From contig CAYTFH010000006.1 of assembly GCA_964437095.1 (NCBI GenBank), forward strand, positions 58,173-122,172: a stretch of 64,000 nt of DNA. Direction: 5' to 3'. The translations under genes and the position numbers were made by a program. The DNA comes from Tepidifontimicrobium sp964437095. GTDB taxonomy: Bacteria > Sysuimicrobiota > Sysuimicrobiia > Sysuimicrobiales > Sysuimicrobiaceae. The first letter of the stretch is position 1. Each line of letters starts with the position of its first letter. Positions 17,753 through 25,554 of this stretch are shown in pieces. The notes under the pieces are model-generated. The model saw nothing but the letters and a program-made list of their open reading frames with translations. It was not told the DNA's origin and did not search any database.

Positions 17753-17940
17753 TCAGGACAGCAGGTCCGAGACCCGGACCCGGGCCTGCGGAGCGAACAG
17801 GGGCGCCACCGTGTCCTCCCCCGCCTTCGTAAGCTGCTGGCGGTAGTCTGCCCCCTCCGGCTCCCTGTAAACCTCTAGCACCCGGGACTCAAGGTTCACT
17901 CGTACTCCTGCCGGGTCCACCTGCGCGCTCGGACCGCCAC
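17753..17940 (-). pseudogene. Internally deleted Uma2-family endonuclease-like gene
   Basis: Reading leftwards, GGTGAGGGAG precedes a GTG at 17940 that opens the peptide MAVRARRWTRQEYE, the typical Uma2 (DUF820) N-terminus, and then hits TGA. In another frame the sequence continues directly with RVLEVYREPEGADYRQQL and ends in ARVRVSDLLS, the typical C-terminus of Uma2 proteins. The central ~120 residues with the PD-(D/E)XK active site are missing. The gene is dead through an internal deletion. Family assignment rests on recalled Uma2 sequences. Confidence 0.55.
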
Positions 17941-18058
17941 CTCCCTCACCTCCGGCGCCGCGTCTTCTGTCCAGGATACACGCCCACGGCGCCTTTGCCG
18001 CCTGCCGCGGCCCCATGTGGAGTCGGGCGGTCCCCGCCCTGCGGGGTTGGGTGAGGAT

Positions 18059-18087
18059 TTGAAGCCCGCCCGGCCGTCGCGTATCAT
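18059..18087 (+). promoter_or_regulatory. Promoter of tRNA-Ser
   Basis: TTGAAG at 18059-18064, a 17-base spacer and TATCAT at 18082-18087. The mature tRNA begins 11 bases after the -10. Confidence 0.5.
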
Positions 18088-18097
18088 GGGTTCGGCC

Positions 18098-18190
18098 GGA
18101 GGGGTGGCCGAGCGGTCCAAGGCGGCGGTTTGCTAAACCGTGGCGGGGCAAAAACTCCGCCCGTGGGTTCGAATCCCACCCCCTCCGCCA
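18098..18190 (+). tRNA. tRNA-Ser (anticodon GCT)
   Basis: A 93-base gene folding as a class II tRNA. The acceptor stem GGAGGGG (18098-18104) pairs with CCCCTCC (18180-18186), followed by discriminator G and an encoded CCA. The D-arm is TGGCCGAGCGGTCCA. The anticodon loop TTGCTAA carries GCT, which reads the serine codons AGC and AGT. A long variable arm follows (the GGCGGGGC...CTCCGCC region), and the T-arm contains GGTTCGAATCC. The long variable arm together with the anticodon makes the serine assignment secure. Confidence 0.95.
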
Positions 18191-18382
18191 GGTCGCTTCT
18201 GGAAAGGGTTTCCACGCCGGTCCTGCCCAGCACCCTGCGCATTCCCACGCAACACCGGCCCCGGGTCCAACGCGAACCTCGGAAGCTCCCACGTTCGCGC
18301 CGGAGACGTTGCTCAGTCCCCGCAGCGACAACGCGGGGATCGCGGTGTCGGCCTGAGCCTATGGATTCGATATGGACCCCGC

Positions 18383-18425
18383 TTGCAAGGGCAACGTATG
18401 CGGTACAAAATTGCTTTGTAGATAC
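18383..18425 (+). promoter_or_regulatory. Promoter and operator of the first toxin-antitoxin locus
   Basis: TTGCAA (18383-18388), 17 bases, CAAAAT (18406-18411). An inverted repeat overlaps the -10: TACAAA (18404-18409) and TTTGTA (18415-18420) around ATTGC, with outer arms GTAT (18396-18399) and ATAC (18422-18425). This is the expected arrangement for autoregulation by an AbrB-type antitoxin. The AT-rich patch stands out in a GC-rich sequence. Confidence 0.6.
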
Positions 18426-18443
18426 TGCCTTGTGAGGATCGCT

Positions 18444-18701
18444 TTGAGAACGACAGTTAGCAGGAGATTCCAGATCACCCTGCCTGCCGGGGCGCGGAGG
18501 GCGCTTCGGGTGCGACCCGGGGACCGGCTGGAGTTCACGGTGGTGGGGGAGAGGGTGGAGGTGAGGGAGGTGCTCCCCAACCCCGCGGAGGTCGTTCGCC
18601 GGCTCCTTCAGGAGCACGACTTCCGCGGGATCCACGACGAGACGGGTGGGGACGCCCTCCGGCACGTACGGGAGCTGCGGTGGGGCGATGATCAGCCTTG
18701 A
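18444..18701 (+). CDS. AbrB/MazE-type antitoxin (VapB-like)
   Basis: An 85-residue DNA-binding protein with a swapped-hairpin AbrB domain at the N-terminus (TTVSRRFQITLPAGARRAL, then RPGDRLEFTVVGERVEV) and an acidic helical C-terminus that would neutralise a toxin. The TTG at 18444 is preceded by GAGGATC, and the AbrB domain begins immediately. Upstream in-frame codons lie inside the promoter/operator. It overlaps the toxin gene start by 14 bases, the usual antitoxin-toxin order. The antitoxin itself looks intact, although its toxin partner is damaged. Confidence 0.75.
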   Translation: MRTTVSRRFQITLPAGARRALRVRPGDRLEFTVVGERVEVREVLPNPAEVVRRLLQEHDFRGIHDETGGDALRHVRELRWGDDQP

Positions 18702-19394
18702 GACCAACGTCATCCTCGCGGCCTTTGACCCCCTGGACGCGCTGCACGGGCGGGCGATGCACTGGAGGAGATCGGGGCGCAGCCGCGGGTGATCTGTCCC
18801 GTGGTGTACGCGGAGCTGGCCGCCTCCCGGGAGTGGGAGGCCCTCAAGCGGTTTTTAGAGCTGGTCGGGGTGGAGGTGGCCTGGGAGATGCCCGAGGAGG
18901 TGTGGGAGCGAGCGGGCACGGCGATGGGCGAGTACGCGCGGCGACGGCGGGGCGGGGCCCTGCCGCGCCGCGTCCTGGCGGACTTCCTGATCGGCGCGCA
19001 CGCGGAGCACCACGGGCTGGCCGTGGCCACGTTCGACCGGACGGTGTACGAGGCCGCGTTCCAGGGGTACGGTTGGTGCCCTGAACGCTCGTCCCCAGAC
19101 GGGTCCACCGACCACCGGTCGGGGACCGAGGGTCAGGGGAGCAGGCTCGACGACTCCCCGGATGTCGGGGCCGGGCTGGCGGTGGCCTTGATGGCTCATC
19201 TCCCACCCGCTGGCCGCGCTCGGGAGCAGCCGGTTGCGACCCGAACGCATCACCGCCCTGGTCCGCCTGGAAAGCCGGGGGTCGTCCGTGATCCACCACG
19301 GGAAGGGTGGGTATCCAGCAAGACCCCCAGCCCCCTAAGTTCTCAACTAAGTCCATCGCCGCCGAGCGGCCTCTGGGTACGCCTGGAGGGTTAA
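18688..19394 (+). pseudogene. Frameshifted PIN-domain toxin (VapC-like)
   Basis: The ATG at 18688 opens MISLETNVILAAFDPLDALH, a PIN-domain start, which runs into a TGA near 18790. The remainder continues in another frame from about 18759 (ALEEIGAQPRVICPVVYAEL, then RVLADFLIGAHAEHHGLAVA). One missing base near 18757-18762 explains the break. In addition the first catalytic aspartate of the canonical LDTN motif is glutamate (LETN). The second frame runs on to 19394, well past the normal PIN end, so the native stop seems lost. The toxin is very probably inactive. Confidence 0.7.
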
Positions 19395-19530
19395 GGTTGG
19401 CATACGGTTTGCTCCTACTGAGCCGGGAGGCAGCGGCCGGGTCCGCAGACCTCCGGTCGGGCGCCTACGTTTGCCCTTCCGGGTAGTCTAAGGACCGGGC
19501 CCCCGCGGCATACTGGGCAAAAGAGGACCA

Positions 19531-20022
19531 TTGGGGGTCGGTCGGGTGCAGGATCGGTTCAGGCGGCGGATGGGGCCTGGCACGAAGGGAATCGTCGAGG
19601 CGGGACGCCCGAGGCGGGGTGACGGCGGGTTCACCTTCGTGGAGCTGCTCGTCGCGCTGTCGCTGTTTGCCTTCGTCTGCATCTTCCTCCTGTGGACCCT
19701 CACGGCGGCCATGCGGTTCGCCTCCCGGTCCAACGAGCGGGCCGCGGCCACCACCGTGGCCATGCAGGTCATGGAGCAAATCCGGGCCAGCGCGAACCCG
19801 GTCTGGCAGGTGAACTGGACATCCCTCCAGCGAACGCCCCTCCCCCTCCCAGCGCCGTACACCGGCATCACCAACCCCTCCCCGTACGCCTTCGACGTCG
19901 CAGTAGATATGACTCAGGATCTCCTCCTGACCCTCGTTACGGTCACCGTCACCGTGTGGCGCACCGGAGCCCCAGACAGCCAGCCCCTGGTGCGCGTCGC
20001 AACCATCCTGGACGACAAGTGA
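19531..20022 (+). CDS. Type IV pilin-like protein (PilV/GspI-like)
   Basis: A 163-residue prepilin. A long basic leader ends in GDGG, then the processing site and hydrophobic helix FTFVELLVALSLFAFVCIF (starting near residue 34, with the conserved Glu at +5). The TTG at 19531 is supported by AAGAGGA just upstream. The leader is unusually long (about 33 residues), so an internal start such as ATG 19570 is possible. It is the first gene of a four-gene minor-pilin operon. Such proteins prime type IV pilus or competence pseudopilus assembly, or type II secretion. Confidence 0.7.
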   Translation: MGVGRVQDRFRRRMGPGTKGIVEAGRPRRGDGGFTFVELLVALSLFAFVCIFLLWTLTAAMRFASRSNERAAATTVAMQVMEQIRASANPVWQVNWTSLQRTPLPLPAPYTGITNPSPYAFDVAVDMTQDLLLTLVTVTVTVWRTGAPDSQPLVRVATILDDK

Positions 20023-20029
20023 GGCGGCC

Positions 20030-20623
20030 ATGCAAGGGTTACGCCCGTTCCGGCTGCTGATGCGCCACCGCGGGACCACGCTCCTCGAGCTCCTGCTCGC
20101 ACTGGTGCTGCTGGCGGTGGTCACGGCCGGCATCTACGGCATGGTGGTCACCTCCGCGAACGCCGCACGGACGACCAACGCCTTCCTGCTCGCCCAGGCG
20201 CAGGTGCGTGCGGCCCTGGACAACATTGTGGACGAGGCGAGGTGGGCGAGCGGGGTGAATGTTGCCGGGTCCACGTGCGTCACCCTACGCATCCCCCAGA
20301 ACACGCCCTTTTCCGCTCTCAGTCCCTACAGCGTCACCTTCGCCTACGATGCCGCCCAGGACGCGGTGACCCGCCAGGAGAGCACCGACCCCGACGCAGT
20401 AGGCTGTCCTCCGTCCGGGCCTTCGGAGATCTTGGCCTACAACGTCGTCCGCCCAGACGGCACGGACGGCCTGGCCTTCGAGTACTTTGACGCCCTGGGG
20501 AACTCCCTTGGCTCGTCCCCCGCGGCGCCTGACCGGGTTGCCCGGATCCGGGTGGTGGTCACCACCACCCGCGACCGGGCAACCCGGACCTTCGCAGGGG
20601 ACGTCGCCCTGCGGGCACGGTGA
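20030..20623 (+). CDS. Type IV pilin-like protein (PilW/GspJ-like)
   Basis: A 197-residue prepilin with cleavage motif RG|TTLLELLLALVLLAVVTAG near residue 15, carrying the conserved glutamate at +5 of the helix. The soluble part has two cysteines far apart (in STCVTLR and VGCPPSG) that may form a disulfide outside the cell. It starts seven bases after the previous stop, so it is certainly co-transcribed. Size and position in the operon fit the PilW/GspJ role of minor pilins near the pilus tip. Confidence 0.75.
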   Translation: MQGLRPFRLLMRHRGTTLLELLLALVLLAVVTAGIYGMVVTSANAARTTNAFLLAQAQVRAALDNIVDEARWASGVNVAGSTCVTLRIPQNTPFSALSPYSVTFAYDAAQDAVTRQESTDPDAVGCPPSGPSEILAYNVVRPDGTDGLAFEYFDALGNSLGSSPAAPDRVARIRVVVTTTRDRATRTFAGDVALRAR

Positions 20624-20636
20624 GGAGGGAAGCGGC

Positions 20637-22853
20637 ATGCGACCATTGAGAGGGCAGGCCGGAATGGCGCTGCTGTCGGTGCTGGTCGTCATCCTCGTGT
20701 TGGCCCTGCTGGGGGGGCTGGTGCTGTACCTCAGCGGTCAGGAGTCCCAGCTGAGCACAGTACGGTACCGGGCGGCCCAGAGCCTGAACATTGCGGAGGG
20801 CGGAGCGTGGGCGGCCCGGGCAGCCCTCATGGCTTTGGTGAACGCGGACCCCACGGACTCCGCGCGTTTCACCGGAGACATACAGGCACTCGGGACAACC
20901 TGGTACGCCAACGGCGTCCCCGACTCGCAGCAACCTTTGGCCTTCCTCAGCTACCTCCAGGTGGACGGGGTCGCCGTCGCTTCGGGGACCGAGTCCTTCC
21001 ACTGGGTGCTGTTCGTCGTGAACTGGGCCCAGCCCTCCCAGACCCTGAAACTCCAGTACGTCGCAGGAGGTACCGGCGCGCCCCCCTCAGACCTCATGGC
21101 CGCGGCCCCCACCATCATGAACTCGCTGGGCGACGGCTGGTACCGGGCGGTGGTCCTCCTCGAGCGGCGAGCGGAGAGCCACGACTCTTGTAACCCCCCT
21201 GGTAGCTCGTGCTACGTGCACTTCGTGCCACCGGCGACGGCTCTGGTGCCGCTGACTTACCGCGTGGTCGCCCACGGCCAAGTGGACCCGCAGTTCCGGC
21301 GCCGGGTTACCCTCGAGGGACACTTCCGCGTCGTCCTCGGCAACACCAGCTTCGCCCAGTGGCTCAGCTTCTCCCACGTGTTTAGCCTCGCGTCGGGCAC
21401 CAACGTGTACTTCTACGTGACGGAGTCCTACGACGGCCCCATTCACACCAACGGCCGGTTTCGCTTCTGGGGCTTCCCTAAGTTCGGCACCCCGGACACG
21501 GGAAGCCCCTGCGACCCCGCACGCATCAGCGCCACGCGGCTTACGAGTACGGATACCCGGGCGGTGTTCCGTCGTCTTCCCGGCACTCCCGGCAGCCCTG
21601 TGGAAGTTACCCTGGAAGCGGACGAGTGGGTGCAGGGAGGGCAAAGGATCGCAGCCCCGGTACTACCCGACTGTACCCCGACCAACTTCACCGACGACGC
21701 GGACAACCCCATCGCCCAATTCCAGCGGGGCTTCGACGCCGACCCGAACACGCCGGGGATCCAGCCCATCACCGTCCCGTGGGACCCACCCGGCCGCATC
21801 CGGGACAGCTACGGGACCCTGCAGCGCGCGGTGGCTCTCGGCTGGGACCCCACCGACACAGGCCCCAATAGCTGGAGCGCCAGCCAGTGGAACGCGCGCC
21901 TCCGGGCTGTGGTCCCCGAACTTCCCGACAACAACAGCCCTGTGCCTGCCGGGATCTACGTTCCCAACGATGGGTCGAACCTCCTCGGCGGCATCTACGT
22001 GCAGGGCCACCTGAGTCAGCTCGTTGTCAGTAACTGCCCGCCCGGTAGCCCCGGTTACCCGTATTGCCCGGCCTCCCCTGGTGGCCGGGCGTACTACTCC
22101 TTCCGGCACTCGAACGGCCAGGAAGCCCGGGTGGTGGTCGATCGCGCCTCGGGCCGGACTCAAGTATACAACTCCGACTGGGACCCCACCACGCCGGGCA
22201 GCCAGTCCGGGTGGAGGACGTTCAACGGAGTACCGAGGGGATTCCAGGGTGGGCCTGAGTATACCCGTTCCCACACCGTGATATATGTGCACGGGAACGT
22301 CGGGACCGGGGCAAGCGGAGGCATCTGGGGCACGGTCGAAGAAAACGAGCAGATCCTCATAACGGTTGCCCGGGCGCAGTCCGAAAGCGGGACGCGTGAC
22401 GTATGGATTCCGAACCACATCCGGTACGAGCGCCCCCCCAACCCCCACGACCCGACGGACAACCCACGGAACCTGCTCGGGCTCTACGTGCCCACGGGGA
22501 CGATCCGCATTCCCACCACTTCGCCGAACGACCTGGACCTCCAAGGCGTATTCATGGCGGGCCAGCCCGGGGTCTCGGACGGGGTTAGCAGCGAGATGCG
22601 GGTGGAGAGCGTGTGCTCGCTGCCCAACAAGGGAGACCTGCGCCTGCTGGGCGGCGTGATTGCGGAGTACGTAGGCGTCTCCGGGTGCGTGGGCGGCGGC
22701 GGCTCGCAGCACGGGTACTCCGACCGGTGGGTGTACGACCGACGGATGAGCCGCGGGTTCGCTCCTCCGTACTTCCCCACCACCACCATCCCCGCCATCC
22801 AAGCGCAGTTCTTGGCGGGAACCAAACCGCAGTGGCGGGAGGGGCGGCCCTAG
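20637..22853 (+). CDS. Large PilX-like pilus-associated protein (DUF4900-type)
   Basis: A 738-residue protein with a type IV pilin-like N-terminus (QAGMALLSVLVVILVLALLG, residues ~7-26) lacking the classical Glu+5, as in PilX/GspK-type proteins. A very large extracellular region follows. A segment around VTESYDGPIHTNGRF resembles DUF4900-type proteins found with minor pilins in Deinococcus-Thermus. Several cysteine pairs (for example CNPPGSSC) suggest disulfides. It is far bigger than ordinary minor pilins and may be a pilus-tip adhesin or DNA-uptake component; that is inference. ATG has GGAGGGAAG upstream. Confidence 0.7.
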   Translation: MRPLRGQAGMALLSVLVVILVLALLGGLVLYLSGQESQLSTVRYRAAQSLNIAEGGAWAARAALMALVNADPTDSARFTGDIQALGTTWYANGVPDSQQPLAFLSYLQVDGVAVASGTESFHWVLFVVNWAQPSQTLKLQYVAGGTGAPPSDLMAAAPTIMNSLGDGWYRAVVLLERRAESHDSCNPPGSSCYVHFVPPATALVPLTYRVVAHGQVDPQFRRRVTLEGHFRVVLGNTSFAQWLSFSHVFSLASGTNVYFYVTESYDGPIHTNGRFRFWGFPKFGTPDTGSPCDPARISATRLTSTDTRAVFRRLPGTPGSPVEVTLEADEWVQGGQRIAAPVLPDCTPTNFTDDADNPIAQFQRGFDADPNTPGIQPITVPWDPPGRIRDSYGTLQRAVALGWDPTDTGPNSWSASQWNARLRAVVPELPDNNSPVPAGIYVPNDGSNLLGGIYVQGHLSQLVVSNCPPGSPGYPYCPASPGGRAYYSFRHSNGQEARVVVDRASGRTQVYNSDWDPTTPGSQSGWRTFNGVPRGFQGGPEYTRSHTVIYVHGNVGTGASGGIWGTVEENEQILITVARAQSESGTRDVWIPNHIRYERPPNPHDPTDNPRNLLGLYVPTGTIRIPTTSPNDLDLQGVFMAGQPGVSDGVSSEMRVESVCSLPNKGDLRLLGGVIAEYVGVSGCVGGGGSQHGYSDRWVYDRRMSRGFAPPYFPTTTIPAIQAQFLAGTKPQWREGRP

Positions 22854-23287
22854 TGGTGCGGCTGACATCGGACCACCGGGGGATGACCCTGCTGGAGCTG
22901 GTTGCCGCTCTGGTGATCTTGGGCGTGCTGCTCGGCCTCGCGTACCCCTCCTGGCAGAGATTCCGAGCTCACCAGGGCCTCCGCTACGCCGCCGCCCAGG
23001 TGGCCACGGACCTGCGGGAGGCGCAGGAACGGGCGAAGGCGGAGCGCGCTGAGTACCGGGCGACCTTCCCGTCCGGCTCCGGCCAGTACCAGGTCGAGCG
23101 GGTCGGCGGGGGCTTCCAGCACAGGGCAGAGCTCCCGCAGGGGGTAACCGTCAGCTCGGGGGTTACGGTCACCTTCTCCGCCTTCGGCCGCCCGGACAAC
23201 GCCTACAGCATCGAGCTCACCAACCCCGCGGGCTCCGCCACCGTGACGGTGGACCCCGGCGGCGGCATCCGCTACGAGGCGCCGTAA
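22853..23287 (+). CDS. Type IV pilin-like protein (FimT/GspH-like)
   Basis: A protein of about 144 residues with cleavage motif RG|MTLLELVAALVILGVLLGLA near residue 11 and a GspH/FimT-like remainder (AAQVATDLREAQERAKAERA, then a short beta domain). GTG at 22853 overlaps the upstream stop by one base; GTG at 22856 is equally possible. Last gene of the pilin operon. No prepilin peptidase, ATPase or secretin gene accompanies the operon in this window, so the assembly machinery must be encoded elsewhere. Confidence 0.75.
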   Translation: MVRLTSDHRGMTLLELVAALVILGVLLGLAYPSWQRFRAHQGLRYAAAQVATDLREAQERAKAERAEYRATFPSGSGQYQVERVGGGFQHRAELPQGVTVSSGVTVTFSAFGRPDNAYSIELTNPAGSATVTVDPGGGIRYEAP

Positions 23288-23409
23288 AGCGCGAGCGATT
23301 TGGAGGCGGCTGGCCTCATCCTCGAACACGGCAGGGCCGGACGTGTCCGCAAAGTTCTGTGAGTGCTCCTGGCCAGCCGAGCGCAAAACCCCCCACGTCG
23401 TCCCCAGGG

Positions 23410-23516
23410 GAGCTTGCTCCACGCCTGGTCCGCGGTCAACACCGCAATCCCCTGGAAAGGGCCGACGCCAGGCATGCCCAGGCCGCGAGGGGAAGGCCTA
23501 AAAGCGATTTTGCCCG
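23410..23516 (-). pseudogene. C-terminal fragment of a second vapC-like toxin
   Basis: Reading leftwards, LLGLPLAAWACLASALSRGL aligns with PLGLSLGDRACLALAISRGL of the neighbouring toxin. After a one-base loss it continues as VLTADQAWSKL against VLTADQAWKTL. The catalytic Asp of the LGD motif is lost in this copy. It is a decayed paralogue fragment fused in frame to the tail of the neighbouring toxin. Confidence 0.55.
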
Positions 23517-23987
23517 GTCAGGAGCCCGAAACGGGTCAGGTTCTAGGTAACGTGCCCTCCTTCCGGGAGTTCCGGGGCGCAGCTGCCACCGGGCCGTGGT
23601 GGTCTCACGCATGACCTGCACCTCGACGCCGAGCTGCAACGTCTTCCAGGCTTGGTCGGCTGTCAACACCGGTAAGCCCCTGGAGATGGCCAGGGCGAGG
23701 CACGCCCGGTCCCCGAGGGAAAGGCCCAACGGCCTGGTGGCGGGCCGGAGCAGGCCTGCCCGGTACGCCTGGGCGGCGTCGAACTGCACCACCTCGAGCC
23801 CGAGGAGGTCAAGAGCAGCCCGGATGTGCTCCTCCAGCATCCCGGATTCCGCGAGCTTGGCTACGACCTCAGACAGGTTCACCGCGCTGATCACCGCGTC
23901 CTCCACGACGCCTTCCCACCGCTCCGCCCCCGGTTCCCCTTGCAGCAGAGCGAGGAGCGCGGACGCGTCGAGGACCACACCCCTCAC
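23436..23987 (-). CDS. vapC: VapC-type PIN ribonuclease toxin with aberrant C-terminal extension
   Basis: The PIN domain spans residues ~1-125 and keeps all the usual acidic residues: LDASALLALL, NLSEVVAKL, SLGDRACLALA and VLTADQAW. Members are Mg-dependent endoribonucleases cutting tRNA or rRNA. GTG at 23987 opens MRGVVLDASA directly. A normal VapC would stop soon after VLTADQAW; here the frame continues for ~60 residues and reads into the remnant of a second vapC copy, so the native stop is probably lost. Its antitoxin gene upstream is interrupted. Whether it makes active toxin is doubtful. Confidence 0.6.
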   Translation of the reverse strand: MRGVVLDASALLALLQGEPGAERWEGVVEDAVISAVNLSEVVAKLAESGMLEEHIRAALDLLGLEVVQFDAAQAYRAGLLRPATRPLGLSLGDRACLALAISRGLPVLTADQAWKTLQLGVEVQVMRETTTARWQLRPGTPGRRARYLEPDPFRAPDRAKSLLGLPLAAWACLASALSRGLRC

Positions 23988-24234
23988 GGTGTGACTCCGC
24001 GCGCCGCTCGGCCACGAGCTCCGCGGCCAGGGACCGGCCGGCCGGCACGTACCGGCGGACGAGCGCACGGGCTCGGGCAAGCGCCTGTCGGGCTGTCACG
24101 ATCCGGAGCTCCCCTTCCTCCACGCGGAGAATGACCTCGGCCTCCACATGCAGGCCCAGGAGGCGACGGTAAGGTGCCGGGATGACGATCCGACCGCCTC
24201 TGCCGAGTCGCGTCCTACTGGGCTAGAGTGCCAT
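23985..24234 (-). pseudogene. AbrB-type antitoxin with nonsense mutation
   Basis: ATG at 24234 is followed by two codons and then TAG at 24225-24223. The same frame then continues with TRLGRGGRIVIPAPYRRLLG, a clear AbrB/MazE DNA-binding domain, and SLAAELVAERRAE, a typical VapB tail. The frame also misses the expected stop overlapping the toxin start, which points to a second lesion near the 3' end. A GTG at 24147 could only re-initiate inside the AbrB domain. Confidence 0.6.
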
Positions 24235-24243
24235 AGCAACCGT

Positions 24244-24272
24244 CATATGCCAGAAAGCGGCTGACGTGTCAA
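24244..24272 (-). promoter_or_regulatory. Promoter of the second toxin-antitoxin locus
   Basis: On the minus strand TTGACA (24272-24267), 17 bases, CATATG (24249-24244). TGAC and GTCA (24262-24265 and 24268-24271) form a short inverted repeat over the -35 that could be an autoregulatory operator. The perfect -35 is preserved although the antitoxin gene is broken. Confidence 0.5.
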
Positions 24273-24387
24273 CCGCTCGCGTATGCCCTCGGCTACGCCT
24301 CCAGACCTTCCGATTTCCCATTGGGAAGATCCCCAAACTCGTGACCCAGCTCGCCCGACCGTGCCATCCGAGCCGGAAGCATGGCGG

Positions 24388-25554
24388 CTAGCCAAGGAGC
24401 CCCTTGCCGTGGCGACCCCGCAGGAGCTGCCCCCGGGCGAACCGCGCCAAAGAAAAGGGCTTCAGGTCCACCGTGGGCTCCTCGCCACACACCCACCGGG
24501 CGAGCTCCTCCCCGAGGGCGGGGCTGAGCTTGAACCCGTGCCCGCTGAACCCCGCGGCCACGAACAGCCCTTCTACCCCCTCCACAGGACCCAAGGCGGG
24601 CTGCCAGTCCGGGGTGACGTCGTAGATGCTGGCGTACCCGCCCCGGACCTGCGCGCCCGCAGCCCCCGGGTACCGGCGTGACCACAGTGCGCCCACGCGC
24701 TCCACGAAGGACCAGTCCACGCCCGTGTGGTACCGGTCGGGGTCGACCACCTCCTCCGGCTCCTCCTCCAGCACCCCCGTCAGCACCGTGCCCCCGGTCT
24801 CCGGCCGCGCGTAGAAGCCCAAACTCAGGTCCTCCACCACCAGCTGCAGCTTACCGAACTCCTCGGGCGGGGCGAGCTGCACCACCTGCTCCCGGGACGC
24901 CACCACGGGCAGCTCCACTCCCGAGGGGCGCAGCAGCTCCGCGCTCCACACCCCGGCCGCCACCAGCACGCGGGAGCAACTCACCGGTCCCCGGCTGGTC
25001 CGCACCCCCACCACCCGGCCTGCCGACACCTCCACGCTCTCGACTCTCGCTCCCTCCCACACCTCCACCCCCAGCTCCCGGGCCGCGGCGGCGAAGGCCG
25101 TGGCGGTGGCGTAGCCGTCCGCGTAGCCCGCGTCGGGCTCGTAGGCGGCCGCGGCCACGCCTTCCAGGCTCATGCGGGGGTCCAGGCGCGCCACCTCCTC
25201 GGGCCCGAGCACCTCCGCCCGCACCCCCAGCTCCCGCTGGAGCTCCACGTTGGCCCGAAGGCCCTCCACCTCCGAAGAAGGGGCCAGGAGGAGGAAGCCC
25301 GTGCGGGTGAAGTCCGCGGTGCGGCCCGTGAGCTCGTGGAAGTGCACGAAATGCTCCAGGCTGCGCTGCGTCAGCTCCACCAGGGGCCGGTGGGAGTAGT
25401 GCAGCCGGACGATGCCCACGGTGCGGGAGGTGGGGCCGCTGCCAACCGTGTCCCGCTCCACCAGCAGTATCCTGCCGGCCCGCCGGCGGGCGAGGTGGAA
25501 GGCCACGCTGGCCCCCACGCACCCGCCGCCTGTGACCACCACGTCCACGCGCAT
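24388..25554 (-). CDS. FAD-dependent oxidoreductase (DAO family)
   Basis: A 388-residue flavoenzyme of the D-amino-acid / glycine / sarcosine oxidase group. The FAD-binding motif GGGCVGASVAFHLARR starts near residue 9, and the block AAGFSGHGFKLSPALGE near the C-terminus is the usual second FAD contact. It oxidises an amine or N-methylated amino acid; the exact substrate is not visible. ATG overlaps the stop of the ABC ATPase (ATGA). As last gene of an ABC importer operon it probably degrades the imported compound. Confidence 0.85.
   Translation of the reverse strand: MRVDVVVTGGGCVGASVAFHLARRRAGRILLVERDTVGSGPTSRTVGIVRLHYSHRPLVELTQRSLEHFVHFHELTGRTADFTRTGFLLLAPSSEVEGLRANVELQRELGVRAEVLGPEEVARLDPRMSLEGVAAAAYEPDAGYADGYATATAFAAAARELGVEVWEGARVESVEVSAGRVVGVRTSRGPVSCSRVLVAAGVWSAELLRPSGVELPVVASREQVVQLAPPEEFGKLQLVVEDLSLGFYARPETGGTVLTGVLEEEPEEVVDPDRYHTGVDWSFVERVGALWSRRYPGAAGAQVRGGYASIYDVTPDWQPALGPVEGVEGLFVAAGFSGHGFKLSPALGEELARWVCGEEPTVDLKPFSLARFARGQLLRGRHGKGLLG

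Noticed and set aside
17712..17790. Possible second functional tRNA-Ser
   Set aside because: Only the first ~22 bases match a tRNA; there is no anticodon stem, T-arm or matching acceptor strand downstream.
23500..23516. CAAAATCGCTT on the minus strand, shared with the hairpin at 47663-47690
   Set aside because: The shared stretch is 11 bases, lies inside the vapC remnant and lacks the inverted partner, so a common repeat family is not supported.
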